NCBI RefSeq assembly: GCF_004339525.1
Contig: NZ_SMGE01000001.1
Location: forward strand, 62,001 to 126,000
Length of the DNA: 64,000 nt
Origin: Flavobacterium sp. 90
GTDB lineage: Bacteria > Bacteroidota > Bacteroidia > Flavobacteriales > Flavobacteriaceae
Direction: 5' to 3'
The notes under the pieces are model-generated. The model did no database searches and was not told the origin of the DNA. It saw nothing but the letters and a program-made list of their open reading frames with translations. Both the position numbers and the translations under genes were made by a program. This document shows, in pieces, positions 26,843-37,040 of the stretch. How positions within the stretch are numbered: the first letter of the stretch is position 1; each line of letters starts with the position of its first letter.

Positions 26843-27541
26843 TTAAGCGGCAACTTTTCGAACTCCTTTAATCAATAACCAAAAAACCATAGCAAACTCG
26901 GCTACAGAAGATGTTAAACCAACAATAATTCCCGTTACTGAATAATGATAATCAGGAGATAATACAAATGCAAATGCATCAAGTACATAAGCAGATCCGC
27001 CTATAATTAATAATATTCCCAGAATTTTAGGCATAAATCCAGATCTGTAAACTAATTGTCCGAAAGGAATTAACCAAAGTCCCCAAAAGATGCCAATAAC
27101 AACATTTCCGTAATTATACATTTTTAGAAATGCCATCACTAATACTTGCAATTGAGCTGGCGGAAAACTCTTCATGAAATTTTCTTTCAATAACAATAAA
27201 GCAAACAACTGATTAAAAATAATTACAAACGCAATTGGAACTCCAACAATTACTAACGCAAACATAGTTCTGGTCAAATGTTTACTTACTTGCTGAAACA
27301 ATTTATAAAGCTGCAAAACTAAAAACACAAATAAAGTCTGGCAAACCAAATTACTCATAATACCAGCACGAAAGAGAAATTCGTGACGTAAAATAGTTCG
27401 CATTGTGAGAGGTAAATTACCGGAATCAATTAATTGCATTGGTACATACATAATCCCAAAAACACCCGTTATGGCAATAAGTAAATAAATAAAACCTGCA
27501 ATTCTCGCTGTTCTTTTTAAGTTAATTTGCTCCTGACTCAT
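26843..27541 (-). CDS. DUF4386 family membrane protein
   Basis: A 232-residue protein with about six membrane segments and the DUF4386 pattern: TARIAGFIYLLIAITGVFG at the start, GIFWGLWLIPFGQLVYRSG and FMPKILGILLIIGGSAYVLD further on. Function of the family is unknown. It is transcribed alone in the middle of a block of T9SS cargo genes and does not resemble any known T9SS part. Confidence 0.82.
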   Translation of the reverse strand: MSQEQINLKRTARIAGFIYLLIAITGVFGIMYVPMQLIDSGNLPLTMRTILRHEFLFRAGIMSNLVCQTLFVFLVLQLYKLFQQVSKHLTRTMFALVIVGVPIAFVIIFNQLFALLLLKENFMKSFPPAQLQVLVMAFLKMYNYGNVVIGIFWGLWLIPFGQLVYRSGFMPKILGILLIIGGSAYVLDAFAFVLSPDYHYSVTGIIVGLTSSVAEFAMVFWLLIKGVRKVAA

Positions 27542-27632
27542 ATCTTAAGTTATTGGTTTACTGAAGATCTAATATACTATTTTTTTATTTATTGAAAATT
27601 CTATACTAGTGAGAACTGTTTACAAACAAATT

Positions 27633-29801
27633 TTATCTTTTTAATGCAAAATGCCCTCTTTTATCAATTCCATTTTCGAAAACTATGTGAAACCAATAAT
27701 CTGAGGCTGGCAAAGGTCTTCCTTGAAAATTTCCATCCCATCCGGAATTCTGACCCAACGTTTTTAACAACATTCCATATCTATCGTAAATATACAAAGT
27801 GTATATTTTATTTTCTAATCCGCTAATCTCCCAAAGATCATTTATCCCGTCACCATTTGGAGTAAAAAACTTAGGAATATCATAACTATCAATAATCTCA
27901 CAATCTAAACCTACATTAGAAACATTTAAAACTATTTTTGCTCTGGCTGTACAAGAGGTGCTTTTTGAAGTAACATTAACAGTTATCTCTTCATGATTTT
28001 TAACAGCGTTTTTATACGATTCGTTTATAAAAACACTTATATCATTGTTATTATAATCAAAGTACGAAAAATCATACAGAGAAGTATCATCTACTAAAAG
28101 AGAATTAATTTTTGACAGATCAAATACTGCATATCCTGTTCCATTGTAATCACATTCTTTAAACTCTGGAATTGCATTTAAACTGAAAGAAGAAATAGTA
28201 TTTAACTCAATTTTAGTTTCACTATAACAGCTTGGATTATTTTTATTTCCAACTCTTATACTAATTTTTTCGTTATAAGGATATTTATTAGAATAATTAA
28301 GAGGCAAAGGTGATGAAAGATTATTACCTAATTGATCTTTATAAGAAAAGACAAAATCTTCAGGATTTTCGACCAAATCTTTTTCAATAGATGACATATC
28401 AAAATGAGATGAAAAACCGTTTCCTAAATCAGCACAAGATGTTAAAACCGGAATAGTATTTAATATTGGTTTTTGTGTATTTACATAATCATAAGTATTA
28501 AAAATGTAAACTGTTCCAGCGTAACCTATATAATTTTGACCATCTGCATCTAAAGCATCCCAAAATGCCCCTACAAACAAATCATTTTCATATAAGGAAA
28601 TTGAACCGGCAAACCAGTCACTATTGCGTTTTATATTTGACTGCACAGTTTGATATTCATTCCAAATATCATTAACTCCTTTCTTAAACATATATACGCG
28701 TCCAAAAACTTTTGATAAATTTCCCTTTGTATCATATTCATATTCACTAGCCCTTACAGCAATATGATTCTTATAAAGTTCCATCTGATTACCAAAACCG
28801 AAAATCTTAGCTGAGCCGTCAGAAGCTCTTATTTTTTGATTACCAATCCATTGCCCGCTTGGATTTTTTTTAAAAATATAAACCGAACCTAATGAAGTAA
28901 GTGAACCTCCTCCATCTCCACTTAAATCAGAATCATAATCATCTTCACTTGGAGCTGAAATTATAATACCATTTTCATTAATTTTTACAATTTCACCAAA
29001 TCTATCCTGAAGCCCTCTAAAATCGTAAGCAGTTAGTTTTTTAGTCTCTAGCCATGTGTTAGAATCATTATTTTTTTCAAATACGTAAGCAGCTCCCGCC
29101 CAATTAGTCCCTTCTTCAACTGCTCCAACTACAATTGTATTTTTATAAATAGCTACAGAATTACCAAAAGTATCTCGTCGTTCTCTATCACTAGCAACAA
29201 TTTTTTGCACCAATGTCCAAACTCCATCAGTACCTTTAAAAAAAATATAAGCTGCTCCTGCATTTTCCAAATAATTATTTAAATTACTATCTGTGCTATT
29301 ATATGATGATCCTATGACCATAAAATTTTCTGATATAGCAATCTTAGAACCGTAATTATCGTATAAAGAATTTTCATCCCTAGCTATTTTCTGCGTAAAT
29401 ATATATTGACCATTAGTATCTCTTTCGTATATATAGACCGCATTTCCATAGGAAACAGAAGGGTCACAACCTACAACTGCAAGTGTTTTTCCTTCCATAA
29501 ATAATACCGAGCCAAAACCACAATAATTTCTTGCATCAGGTCGTGAAAGCTCCTGATATATCGTCCAACCATCGCAATCTTGCTTTGCGATATAAACTTT
29601 ACCAGAATTTTCGACACCACCAATATCTACCTGATCAGCACCGTAAGCAGCATAACCATCATAAGTTGCAACAGAAAACCCAAAATCATTATCTCTTGCT
29701 CTGACAGGCTCAACAATTTTAAAGTTTTGTTTCCATTCTTGAGAAGATACATTTAATACCGTTAGAAATAATAAAAATGCCGTGAAATATTTTATTTTCA
29801 T
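27633..29801 (-). CDS. T9SS-secreted FG-GAP-like repeat protein (type B sorting domain)
   Basis: A 722-residue secreted protein with a signal peptide (1-20). Residues about 40-430 form seven or so integrin-like FG-GAP repeats (FGFSVATYDGYAAYGA, FGNSVAIYKNTIVVGA, WFAGSISLYENDLFVGA). Two immunoglobulin-like modules follow (about 445-630), then a type B T9SS sorting domain (FFTPNGDGINDLWEISGL to GHFALKR). This kind of C-terminus is shared with SprB-type adhesins and other large surface proteins. The role may be surface adhesion, but no ligand is known. The gene lies just downstream of a small secreted protein gene. Confidence 0.87.
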   Translation of the reverse strand: MKIKYFTAFLLFLTVLNVSSQEWKQNFKIVEPVRARDNDFGFSVATYDGYAAYGADQVDIGGVENSGKVYIAKQDCDGWTIYQELSRPDARNYCGFGSVLFMEGKTLAVVGCDPSVSYGNAVYIYERDTNGQYIFTQKIARDENSLYDNYGSKIAISENFMVIGSSYNSTDSNLNNYLENAGAAYIFFKGTDGVWTLVQKIVASDRERRDTFGNSVAIYKNTIVVGAVEEGTNWAGAAYVFEKNNDSNTWLETKKLTAYDFRGLQDRFGEIVKINENGIIISAPSEDDYDSDLSGDGGGSLTSLGSVYIFKKNPSGQWIGNQKIRASDGSAKIFGFGNQMELYKNHIAVRASEYEYDTKGNLSKVFGRVYMFKKGVNDIWNEYQTVQSNIKRNSDWFAGSISLYENDLFVGAFWDALDADGQNYIGYAGTVYIFNTYDYVNTQKPILNTIPVLTSCADLGNGFSSHFDMSSIEKDLVENPEDFVFSYKDQLGNNLSSPLPLNYSNKYPYNEKISIRVGNKNNPSCYSETKIELNTISSFSLNAIPEFKECDYNGTGYAVFDLSKINSLLVDDTSLYDFSYFDYNNNDISVFINESYKNAVKNHEEITVNVTSKSTSCTARAKIVLNVSNVGLDCEIIDSYDIPKFFTPNGDGINDLWEISGLENKIYTLYIYDRYGMLLKTLGQNSGWDGNFQGRPLPASDYWFHIVFENGIDKRGHFALKR

Positions 29802-29832
29802 AATTAATGCTCAGGATCAATTAGCCTATTAG

Positions 29833-30243
29833 CTACACACTAAAAATATTATATACAATAATATGATCGTCATAGTTAATATAAAGTTGTTTGCGGTAAT
29901 CTTGCTTTTTTCGGGTTATAATAGAGAGTTTACAATTTTTACCGTCATTATCTTTGCACATAAAAGAGTACACGATATCAGTTTCATTTTCTTCTCTTTC
30001 GATGTAATCTTCAATATTAAAAAGTTGAATTTCCATCGAATAAACTACAATTCGGTGTTTATTGGTGTCTAAAATAACCGAGAGATTTACCAAATCAAGA
30101 TTTGACCATTCGCCCCATTTACCTTTTTCGTTTTTTTCTAAAACACTAAATCCTGATGTTTTAAACTGATAGGACTGACTTTGAACTTTTTGAAGACCAA
30201 AAGTCAAAAAAAGAAACAAAATAAAGATGCGCATAGTATTCAT
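29833..30243 (-). CDS. Small secreted hypothetical protein
   Basis: A 136-residue protein with a signal peptide (about 1-22). The mature part is beta-rich with two cysteines (C95, C102 region: FMCKDNDGKNCKLS) that could form a disulfide. No family is recognised. It lies 31 nt upstream of the FG-GAP gene on the same strand, so the two are probably co-transcribed. Confidence 0.6.
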   Translation of the reverse strand: MNTMRIFILFLFLTFGLQKVQSQSYQFKTSGFSVLEKNEKGKWGEWSNLDLVNLSVILDTNKHRIVVYSMEIQLFNIEDYIEREENETDIVYSFMCKDNDGKNCKLSIITRKKQDYRKQLYINYDDHIIVYNIFSV

Positions 30244-30263
30244 AATAGTATTCTTGCAGGTAA

Positions 30264-31208
30264 TTAAAACTCAAATTTAGACTTTTCTTCGCAAGCAATT
30301 TCAAAATCAGCCATCATTTGTTTAATAATTTGTTCTACTGGCAAAATTTCATGGATAATTCCGGCTATTTGACCAATTTCAAGTTCACCTTCTTCAAGAT
30401 CGCCTTCAAACATTCCTTTTTTGGCTCTTGCTCTGCCCAAAAGTTCTGTTAATTCTTCTTTAGAAGGACATCTTTCATATAGATTTTGAACATCCTGATA
30501 AAACTTATTTTTAATCAATCGAACCGGTGCCAATTCTTTCAAAGTCAATTGTGTATCACCTTCCTTAACATTCACAATAGTTTGTTTGAAATTATCATGT
30601 GAAGACGATTCTACAGATGCTGCAAAACGACTTCCAACCTGAACGCCATCAGCACCCAAAATCATCGTAGCCAACATTCCTCTTCCTGTTGCAATTCCTC
30701 CAGCAGCAATAATAGGAATCTCAATTTTTTCTTTTACCATCGGAATCAAAGTCAGCGTTGTTGTTTCGTCACGTCCATTGTGTCCTCCAGCTTCAAAACC
30801 TTCTGCAACAATTGCGTCAACTCCTGCTTCTTGTGCTTTTAGAGCAAAAACGCTGCTACTCACAACATGTACAACCGTAATCCCTTTTTCTTTTAAAAAA
30901 GAAGTCCAGGTTTTAGGATTTCCTGCCGAAGTAAAAACGATTTTAACGCCTTCTTCAACCACAATATTCATGATTTCTTCAATATTTGGATATAACATCG
31001 GAATGTTAACACCAAAAGGTTTATCGGTTGCTTTTTTGCATTTCTGAATATGTTCTCTCAAAACTTCCGGATACATTGAACCTGCACCAATAAGTCCCAA
31101 ACCTCCGGCATTACTTACTGCCGAAGCTAATTTATAACCACTGTTCCAAATCATTCCTCCCTGAATAATTGGATATTTAATATTAAAAAGCTGCGTAATT
31201 CTATTCAT
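30264..31208 (-). CDS. Nitronate monooxygenase / FabK-like flavoprotein
   Basis: A 314-residue FMN TIM-barrel enzyme. Motifs are YPIIQGGMIWNSG at the start, AGGLGLIGAG, AEGFEAGGHNG (about 134-144, with the conserved His), IPIIAAGGIATGRGM and GADGVQVGSRF. The family covers nitronate monooxygenases and FabK-type enoyl-ACP reductases, and sequence reading cannot separate the two with certainty. It lies 12 nt past the subtilisin gene on the same strand, so it is probably read from the same transcript. Confidence 0.85.
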   Translation of the reverse strand: MNRITQLFNIKYPIIQGGMIWNSGYKLASAVSNAGGLGLIGAGSMYPEVLREHIQKCKKATDKPFGVNIPMLYPNIEEIMNIVVEEGVKIVFTSAGNPKTWTSFLKEKGITVVHVVSSSVFALKAQEAGVDAIVAEGFEAGGHNGRDETTTLTLIPMVKEKIEIPIIAAGGIATGRGMLATMILGADGVQVGSRFAASVESSSHDNFKQTIVNVKEGDTQLTLKELAPVRLIKNKFYQDVQNLYERCPSKEELTELLGRARAKKGMFEGDLEEGELEIGQIAGIIHEILPVEQIIKQMMADFEIACEEKSKFEF

Positions 31209-31220
31209 TCAAAAATGCTG

Positions 31221-32831
31221 TTATTGTTTAATTATCTTTCCTGTTTTATGCAAACCATCAACATCAAAAGCATAAAAGTAAAGTCCGCTTTGTAAAGATG
31301 CTACAGAAAGAAATGGATCTTGATTTGTGATTTGTTTTTCGATTACTTTTTGTCCTAAAACCGAATAAATTTTAACCGAAGCCTTATAATTTTCCTGTGA
31401 AAATGAAAACGAAACTAAAGTTTCAGCAGGATTTGGATATACTGAAAAAGCTGAAAGTGCATTTTGAAAATCTTCTACTCCCAAAGTCGTTCCAAAATTT
31501 GGAATTCCGTAGCCGTAATTATTATTTGGTGCCGAATAGCGATCAGAAGACTCCAATAACATTTGTCGGATTTCCTTGTTCGTTTTTGTTGGAAAAGCCT
31601 GCCACAAACACGCAATCATTCCTGCCATAATTGGGCAAGAAAATGAAGTCCCGTTTGCGGTACCGATATTTCCATTTGGATCAGAAACAACCGCTGCGGC
31701 ACCTTGCGCCATAACATCGGGTTTTATTCGATTATCAAAACTTGGCCCAATAGAACTTGAACCTGCTTTTACTTTTGTAGCGTTAACAGAACCAACCGTT
31801 ATAACTGAAACTGCATCTGCCGGACCTCCTATATGCGGTTCTGTGGTACTTCCTTCATTTCCTGCAGAAGCCAACACAACAATCCCTTTGCTAAAAGCGA
31901 TTTCGGCGCCACGCGAAATGAAATTTGTAACACCGTTCATATCACTATAAGTATGACTGTAATTAGCATCATCAAACCCAAAGTATCCCAACGAAGTTGT
32001 AATTATATCAACTCCTAGGTAATCCGCTTTTTCTGCCGCTTCTACCCAAAGCGATTCTTCGACAGGATTTTCAGTGGCATCATTTTCTGTTATAAATAAA
32101 TAGAATGACGCACTTGGAGCCGTTCCTACCAAAGCATTTTCTTTATAACCGCCAATCGTAGAAAGTACCATTGTACCGTGATCATCACCTGTATAGAAAT
32201 TATCGTTTCTGTTTACAAAATCATATCCCCCTAAAATCTGATTATTAGTAATCAATTTTTGAAACGGCTGAGCTGTATTTACACCCGGAAAACCAGCATC
32301 TAAAACAGCAATTATTTTACCTGAACCAGTATAATTTTGCTGATGCAAAACTTGCCCATTGAGCATTTGAATTTGATTTGCTGAATTTCCGTAAGCATAA
32401 TCAATTGTAGTATTGAGCTTGTCTTTTGTCTTTGCTATTTTGTTTTCAGAAACTTTTTTACCAGTTGTGTTCAAAGTTCTATTGGCAAAAACTACTTTAT
32501 CAACAAACGAAAGTGTTTTTAAAGCCACAATATCGGTTTGAGTTCCTCGAATATGAAGCGCATTCATCCACTTCGATTGTGCCATCACAACAATTCCTGT
32601 GGCCGCTTTTACCTGAGTGATATAAGTTTCTTCAACAGGAACATCCGTAACATCCAGAGAAATATTCTGATTGGTTCTACGTTCTAAAGCACGCGCAGAA
32701 AGCATTTCAGATGGATTATCTAAAAAGTGCTGCGAATTTGGTTTGTCTTTAAAATAAACCCAGGCATCTTCTTGTGAAAACGCAACTGTAGTAAAAACCA
32801 ATAATAGAAGTGTAATGTAATAGTGCTTCAT
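31221..32831 (-). CDS. T9SS-secreted subtilisin-like serine protease (S8)
   Basis: A 536-residue protein with a signal peptide (1-19). The catalytic triad is D178 (VLDAGFPG), H218 (DDHGT) and S396 (NGTSFSCP), with the oxyanion N325 (SAGNEG), so it should be active. Residues about 22-130 are an inhibitor-like propeptide region. The last ~75 residues (from about 460, FSVYPNPAETLVSF to KTGKIIKQ) form a type A T9SS sorting domain. It is probably a cell-surface or secreted protease. mnmA lies upstream and the flavoprotein gene downstream on the same strand. Confidence 0.92.
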   Translation of the reverse strand: MKHYYITLLLLVFTTVAFSQEDAWVYFKDKPNSQHFLDNPSEMLSARALERRTNQNISLDVTDVPVEETYITQVKAATGIVVMAQSKWMNALHIRGTQTDIVALKTLSFVDKVVFANRTLNTTGKKVSENKIAKTKDKLNTTIDYAYGNSANQIQMLNGQVLHQQNYTGSGKIIAVLDAGFPGVNTAQPFQKLITNNQILGGYDFVNRNDNFYTGDDHGTMVLSTIGGYKENALVGTAPSASFYLFITENDATENPVEESLWVEAAEKADYLGVDIITTSLGYFGFDDANYSHTYSDMNGVTNFISRGAEIAFSKGIVVLASAGNEGSTTEPHIGGPADAVSVITVGSVNATKVKAGSSSIGPSFDNRIKPDVMAQGAAAVVSDPNGNIGTANGTSFSCPIMAGMIACLWQAFPTKTNKEIRQMLLESSDRYSAPNNNYGYGIPNFGTTLGVEDFQNALSAFSVYPNPAETLVSFSFSQENYKASVKIYSVLGQKVIEKQITNQDPFLSVASLQSGLYFYAFDVDGLHKTGKIIKQ

Positions 32832-32874
32832 AGTTTACTTTTTTAGAAGAAATCTTCTGTAAAAAAGTATAAAG

Positions 32875-34062
32875 CTAAGAAATTACTCCCGAACCAACTA
32901 ATTCATTATCGAAATACCAAGCTGCAAACTGACCTTCAGTAATTGCAGATTGCCCTTCTTCAAACTGAACGTACATTCCGTCTTCAAATTGGTGCAAAGT
33001 TGCTTTTTGTAAAGGCTGACGGTAACGAATTCTCGCCATAACGTCCATTGTTTCTCCAACTTTTAACACTAAATCTGTACGAATCCAGTGTACTTCAGAT
33101 TTTTCGATAAATAAAGCTTTTTTGAATAATCCGGGATGAAGGCTTGTTAAACCAGTATAAATAGTATTAGTTTCAACATCTGTAGCAATGATAAACAACG
33201 GATCTGTTGTTCCGCCAACATTCAAACCTTTTCTTTGTCCAATTGTAAAATAATGAGCACCTTGATGTTTTCCAACCACTTTTCCCATTGTTGGAAGATA
33301 ATCACGCTTTTTAGCTTCTAATTTTAATTCTTCTTCTAATGATAAACCAGATGGTTTTTCGATAGCGTAAATAGGATCGTTTTTATCAATCTGAACAATT
33401 TTACCTTCTTTAGGCTGCAATTTTTGTTGTAGAAATTCCGGTAAACGAACTTTCCCGATAAAACATAATCCTTGAGAATCTTTCTTTTCTGCAGTTACCA
33501 AATCCATTTCTGCAGCAATTTCGCGTACTTCAGGTTTGGTCAAAGCCCCAATTGGAAACAATGATTTAGCCAATTGCTCTTGCGATAACTGACATAAAAA
33601 ATACGATTGATCTTTATTATTATCTGCTCCGGCTATTAATTGATAAACTGGCTTTCCATCCACTTCGATTTCATTTTTTTGACAATAATGTCCCGTTGCC
33701 ACATAATCAGCACCAAGACTTAAGGCAATTTTCATGAAAACATCAAATTTGATTTCGCGATTACAAAGCACATCAGGATTTGGAGTTCTTCCTTTTTCAT
33801 ATTCGTTGAACATATAATCAACGATTTTTTCTTTGTATTCTTCGCTTAAATCGACAGTTTGAAACGGTATTCCGAGTTTTTCAGCCACTAATAAAGCATC
33901 ATTACTATCCTCTAACCAAGGACATTCATTAGATATAGTAACGGAATCATCGTGCCAGTTTTTCATAAAAAGCCCAATAACTTCGTATCCTTGTTGTTGC
34001 AATAAATAAGCAGCAACACTAGAATCTACTCCACCAGAAAGTCCAACAACTACACGTTTCAT
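32875..34062 (-). CDS. mnmA: tRNA-specific 2-thiouridylase
   Basis: A 395-residue cytoplasmic enzyme that forms 2-thiouridine at position 34 of Lys, Glu and Gln tRNAs, using ATP and a persulfide relay. The PP-loop is SGGVDSS (9-15); the catalytic cysteines are C100 ([10 protein letters not shown]) and C200 ([11 protein letters not shown]). Other conserved blocks are TGHYC and [10 protein letters not shown]. Length and start are normal. A -7 box lies at 34092-34099. It is followed on the same strand by the protease and flavoprotein genes. Confidence 0.96.
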   Translation of the reverse strand: MKRVVVGLSGGVDSSVAAYLLQQQGYEVIGLFMKNWHDDSVTISNECPWLEDSNDALLVAEKLGIPFQTVDLSEEYKEKIVDYMFNEYEKGRTPNPDVLCNREIKFDVFMKIALSLGADYVATGHYCQKNEIEVDGKPVYQLIAGADNNKDQSYFLCQLSQEQLAKSLFPIGALTKPEVREIAAEMDLVTAEKKDSQGLCFIGKVRLPEFLQQKLQPKEGKIVQIDKNDPIYAIEKPSGLSLEEELKLEAKKRDYLPTMGKVVGKHQGAHYFTIGQRKGLNVGGTTDPLFIIATDVETNTIYTGLTSLHPGLFKKALFIEKSEVHWIRTDLVLKVGETMDVMARIRYRQPLQKATLHQFEDGMYVQFEEGQSAITEGQFAAWYFDNELVGSGVIS

Positions 34063-34091
34063 TCTAAATCGTTTATATTTTTACAAGGGTG

Positions 34092-34099
34092 CAAAGATA
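34092..34099 (-). promoter_or_regulatory. -7 box of mnmA
   Basis: The minus strand reads TATCTTTG followed by CACCC, a TAnnTTTG match 29 nt before the start at 34062. The -33 element is not clear. Confidence 0.55.
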
Positions 34100-34205
34100 A
34101 CTCAAATTATAGATTATTAGGACAGTTTTGATTAGTTTATATAATGCCACGGTAGATAAAACTTATTGTTTTTTTTAATTACTTTTAATTATCAATAAAA
34201 ACGTC

Positions 34206-36083
34206 ATGCAAAAATATATTTACAGTCTGTTTTTTCTATTCATTGCAGTTACTTTAAGTGCTCAAAGATACTCTGCGTCATTATCAAATTACGGCGCCTA
34301 TAAAGCATTTAGAGGCAAACCTTTATCAGATAAATTTTCGAATATAGAATCTGTAAAAGTTATCTATGATCTCAAAAAACAAAAAATGTACTATTTCAAT
34401 AGCAGTTTAATTCTTTTGCATTATGACTTTGTTACCAATTATTTAGGCTATAGCCAAGATTTAGAAGTCTTTAATAATGAGAATTATAGTGACACGATGA
34501 AAGACAGAGATTTTTTCCTGGGAAATCTCAATCACATCAAAGGAACCGAAAAATGGATTTTCGAATTAGCGGCTTCAGATCATATGCCAATTGAATCTAT
34601 TGAACGCTTTTATAATTTAATCGTAAAATCGACTTTTATTGGTTCAAATTTAAAATTCTACCTGAATAATCCGACTCAAATGGAGTGGTTTCAGCAACAA
34701 AAATTTAAGATTCCTTGTGTGAAATCTGATTATATTTTTAATGAAATCAAGTATCAGGAAGTTGTTGCGGGAACAAATATTGGCATTCTAAAACAATATA
34801 AAATCAAAGACTTAGAAAAAATAAAACCAAATCCTGACGAAATCATTGTTTTAGACGGAACACCAGACATTTTGCCAAATGTAAGAGGAATTATTGTCAA
34901 CGAATTACAAACGCCTTTAAGTCATTTAGTGCTTTTGGGCAAGAACAGAAAAATTCCGATAATGGCTTACACAAAAGCTTTAGAGGATAATAACATCAAA
35001 AGATTACTTTCAAAAAAAGTAGAATTAAAAATTGCAATTGATACTTTTTATATCAGAGAAACTACTAAAAAAATAGAGCAAAAAGCTTCGACAAAAAAGA
35101 AAAAACTAATCATTGATAATAGCGTTACTGAATTAGTAGATTTAGCTACAATTCCTAAAAAAGGAATAAACTACATTGGTTCTAAAGCTCAAAACATGGC
35201 TTATTTAATTGCTATTTCAAAAGAAACGGCATTTAAAACTCCTGAAGACGCACACGCAATTCCGTTTTATTTTTATACAAAACACATTCAGAAAAAATCA
35301 ATTTCACCATTAATTTCTGAGCTTTTAGAGTATCCTCATAAAGATTCCACCGTTTGGATTAACCATCAATTGAAAAAGATTCGTGATGCAATTAAGAAAG
35401 AACCTGTAGATCCTGAATTAATTACAAAACTGAACGAAACCTTTAAAAATGCAAAGTTTAAAAACTTTAGATTCAGATCTTCTACAAATGCAGAGGATTT
35501 AGATGATTTTAATGGCGCCGGGTTATACGATTCTAAAACCGGAATTCTGGGAGATAGTATCAAAACATTCGAAAAAGCAATTAAACAAGTTTGGGCAAGC
35601 GTTTGGAATGAAGCTTCATATAACGAAAGAGAACTTTTTGGAATTGATCAGCATAATATTGCGATGGGAGTTCTGGTACATCGTTCTTTTCCGGATGAAC
35701 TTGCAAATGGTGTTGTGATCACAAAAAATATGTTCCGGGAAAATTTCCCAGGCATTACAGTCAATGTTCAAAAAGGAGAAAACTCAGTTGTAAAACCCGA
35801 AAAAGGAGAAATCTGTGAGCAGTTTGTCGCCTATCATTTTAATTCAGGAAAAGATGACACCGATTTTGATGTAGATTATACCTCAAATTCCAACTTAAAT
35901 AATAACGAACCTTTATTAAGCCGAAAAGAAATGAGCAGGCTTTTTCTTGTCAGCTCAAAAATCGAAGAAAAAATGTATCGTTATTGGAAAAAAAACAGAT
36001 TTCATCCTGTAGATATAGAATTTAAAATTGTTGGAGAAAACAGGGATTTATATATTAAACAAGTTCGGCCTTTTAATGAATAA
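34206..36083 (+). CDS. Predicted exported dikinase-like protein (phosphohistidine domain then PEP/pyruvate-binding ATP-grasp)
   Basis: A 625-residue protein. Residues 1-20 look like a cleavable signal peptide ending LSAQ. Residues about 185-275 resemble the swivelling phosphohistidine domain (GIIVNELQTPLSHLVLLG, candidate catalytic H240, then KNRKIPIMA). Residues about 310-625 resemble the PEP/pyruvate-binding ATP-grasp half, with FRSSTNAEDLDDFNGAGL near 424 and IYIKQVRP-like YIKQVRP near the end. Here the His domain precedes the ATP-grasp part, as in plant glucan, water dikinase; in PEP synthase it follows. The first 180 residues are unassigned. An ATP-dependent enzyme with a signal peptide is puzzling, so either it is an inactive binding protein or the signal anchors it. 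Single gene. Confidence 0.7.
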   Translation: MQKYIYSLFFLFIAVTLSAQRYSASLSNYGAYKAFRGKPLSDKFSNIESVKVIYDLKKQKMYYFNSSLILLHYDFVTNYLGYSQDLEVFNNENYSDTMKDRDFFLGNLNHIKGTEKWIFELAASDHMPIESIERFYNLIVKSTFIGSNLKFYLNNPTQMEWFQQQKFKIPCVKSDYIFNEIKYQEVVAGTNIGILKQYKIKDLEKIKPNPDEIIVLDGTPDILPNVRGIIVNELQTPLSHLVLLGKNRKIPIMAYTKALEDNNIKRLLSKKVELKIAIDTFYIRETTKKIEQKASTKKKKLIIDNSVTELVDLATIPKKGINYIGSKAQNMAYLIAISKETAFKTPEDAHAIPFYFYTKHIQKKSISPLISELLEYPHKDSTVWINHQLKKIRDAIKKEPVDPELITKLNETFKNAKFKNFRFRSSTNAEDLDDFNGAGLYDSKTGILGDSIKTFEKAIKQVWASVWNEASYNERELFGIDQHNIAMGVLVHRSFPDELANGVVITKNMFRENFPGITVNVQKGENSVVKPEKGEICEQFVAYHFNSGKDDTDFDVDYTSNSNLNNNEPLLSRKEMSRLFLVSSKIEEKMYRYWKKNRFHPVDIEFKIVGENRDLYIKQVRPFNE

Positions 36084-36114
36084 TGCAAATCCAATGGTTG
36101 AAAACTTATAACTT

Positions 36115-36234
36115 GTGTCGTTAGACACTAAATATTGGTAGAAAAATATGAATTAGAGTAGATTTAGCGTGCCGTAGGTACGCAATTTTTTTTTAAATTG
36201 GTGTTTCCTACCAATATTTAGTACCTAAAGGCAC
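36115..36234. repeat. Dispersed nested palindromic element, copy 1 (short form)
   Basis: Outer arms GTGTCGTTAGACACTAAATA and, inverted, TATTTAGTACCTAAAGGCAC frame an inner GCGTGCCGTAGGTACGCAA. Here the inner right arm is missing. Fuller copies are at 58128-58278 and 62467-62622. No coding capacity. Confidence 0.75.
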
Positions 36235-36262
36235 TTTTAATCTCTTTGGTTCATCTGAATAA

Positions 36263-36820
36263 TCAATAGAATACTTGAAGATCGATTTCATTTGAAATCG
36301 TGTTTATATTCACAATTTTAAAATCAAAATCATCGATATTCATTTTTTGCTGAACAGACTTTCGTATGGCTTGATTGTCTAAAGAAAAATCACTTTCTAA
36401 GGCAATTTTCACTTCTACTATATTCAAATATTTAGAAGCTTTTTTATTGACTATAACAGAAGCTACGATATAAAATCCGATGATGATAATTTGAAAAAAC
36501 AGAAGCACTTCTATTTTCTCATATGGATACATAATATCCAAAATAGAAAGTGTAATTGTAGCAAACAAAAAGATAATTGCATTTACAGTAAAAGACTGCG
36601 TTCTGAATCTTAAAATGGAGAAAATAGCAAATAATCCAAAACCAATTCCAACGCCGATCTCGATTTTTGTAAACAAATAACAAAGCGAAAAAGTACAAAG
36701 ACCAACAATAACCATCAAGGGATTTATGGTTTCATTATCTTTTCTATTAGAGAAAAAATACAAAATCAAAATTGAGAAAAACAACAATAGAAATCTTCCT
36801 GAAAGTTCGTTTAAATCCAT
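36263..36820 (-). CDS. DUF4956 family membrane protein
   Basis: A 185-residue protein with about four membrane segments (residues 10-25, 33-52, 60-110 and 117-140) and a cytoplasmic C-terminal domain of about 50 residues. The block GVGIGFGLFAIFSILRFRT is the DUF4956 hallmark. Many DUF4956 genes sit beside VTC-like polyphosphate polymerase genes; none is present here. Function unknown. A TAAATTTG box (minus strand, 36842-36849) lies 21 nt upstream. Confidence 0.82.
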   Translation of the reverse strand: MDLNELSGRFLLLFFSILILYFFSNRKDNETINPLMVIVGLCTFSLCYLFTKIEIGVGIGFGLFAIFSILRFRTQSFTVNAIIFLFATITLSILDIMYPYEKIEVLLFFQIIIIGFYIVASVIVNKKASKYLNIVEVKIALESDFSLDNQAIRKSVQQKMNIDDFDFKIVNINTISNEIDLQVFY

Positions 36821-36949
36821 TTACTTGAAGTATTAGTAAATCAAATTTAGAAAAAAGTTTGCCACGAATTTTTCTTTTTTAATATTTCAAACTGAATTAA
36901 AAGAAGTTACCACGAATTTCTTTTTGACGTATATCATGAGAGAAAAAAG

Positions 36950-37040
36950 TTTGCCACGAATTTCACGAATTTTCACGAATTTTTCTTCACTCAGTTTGAG
37001 TATTAAATAATTCGTGAAAATTCGTGAAATTCATGGCAAA
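36950..37040. repeat. 'gccacgaatt' inverted repeat
   Basis: Arms of about 32 nt, TTTGCCACGAATTTCACGAA... at 36950-36981 and its near-complement at 37009-37040, around a 27-nt spacer. Single partial arms lie at 36859-36875 and 36907-36922. Related repeats are at 42627-42683 and 17330-17360. Confidence 0.7.
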
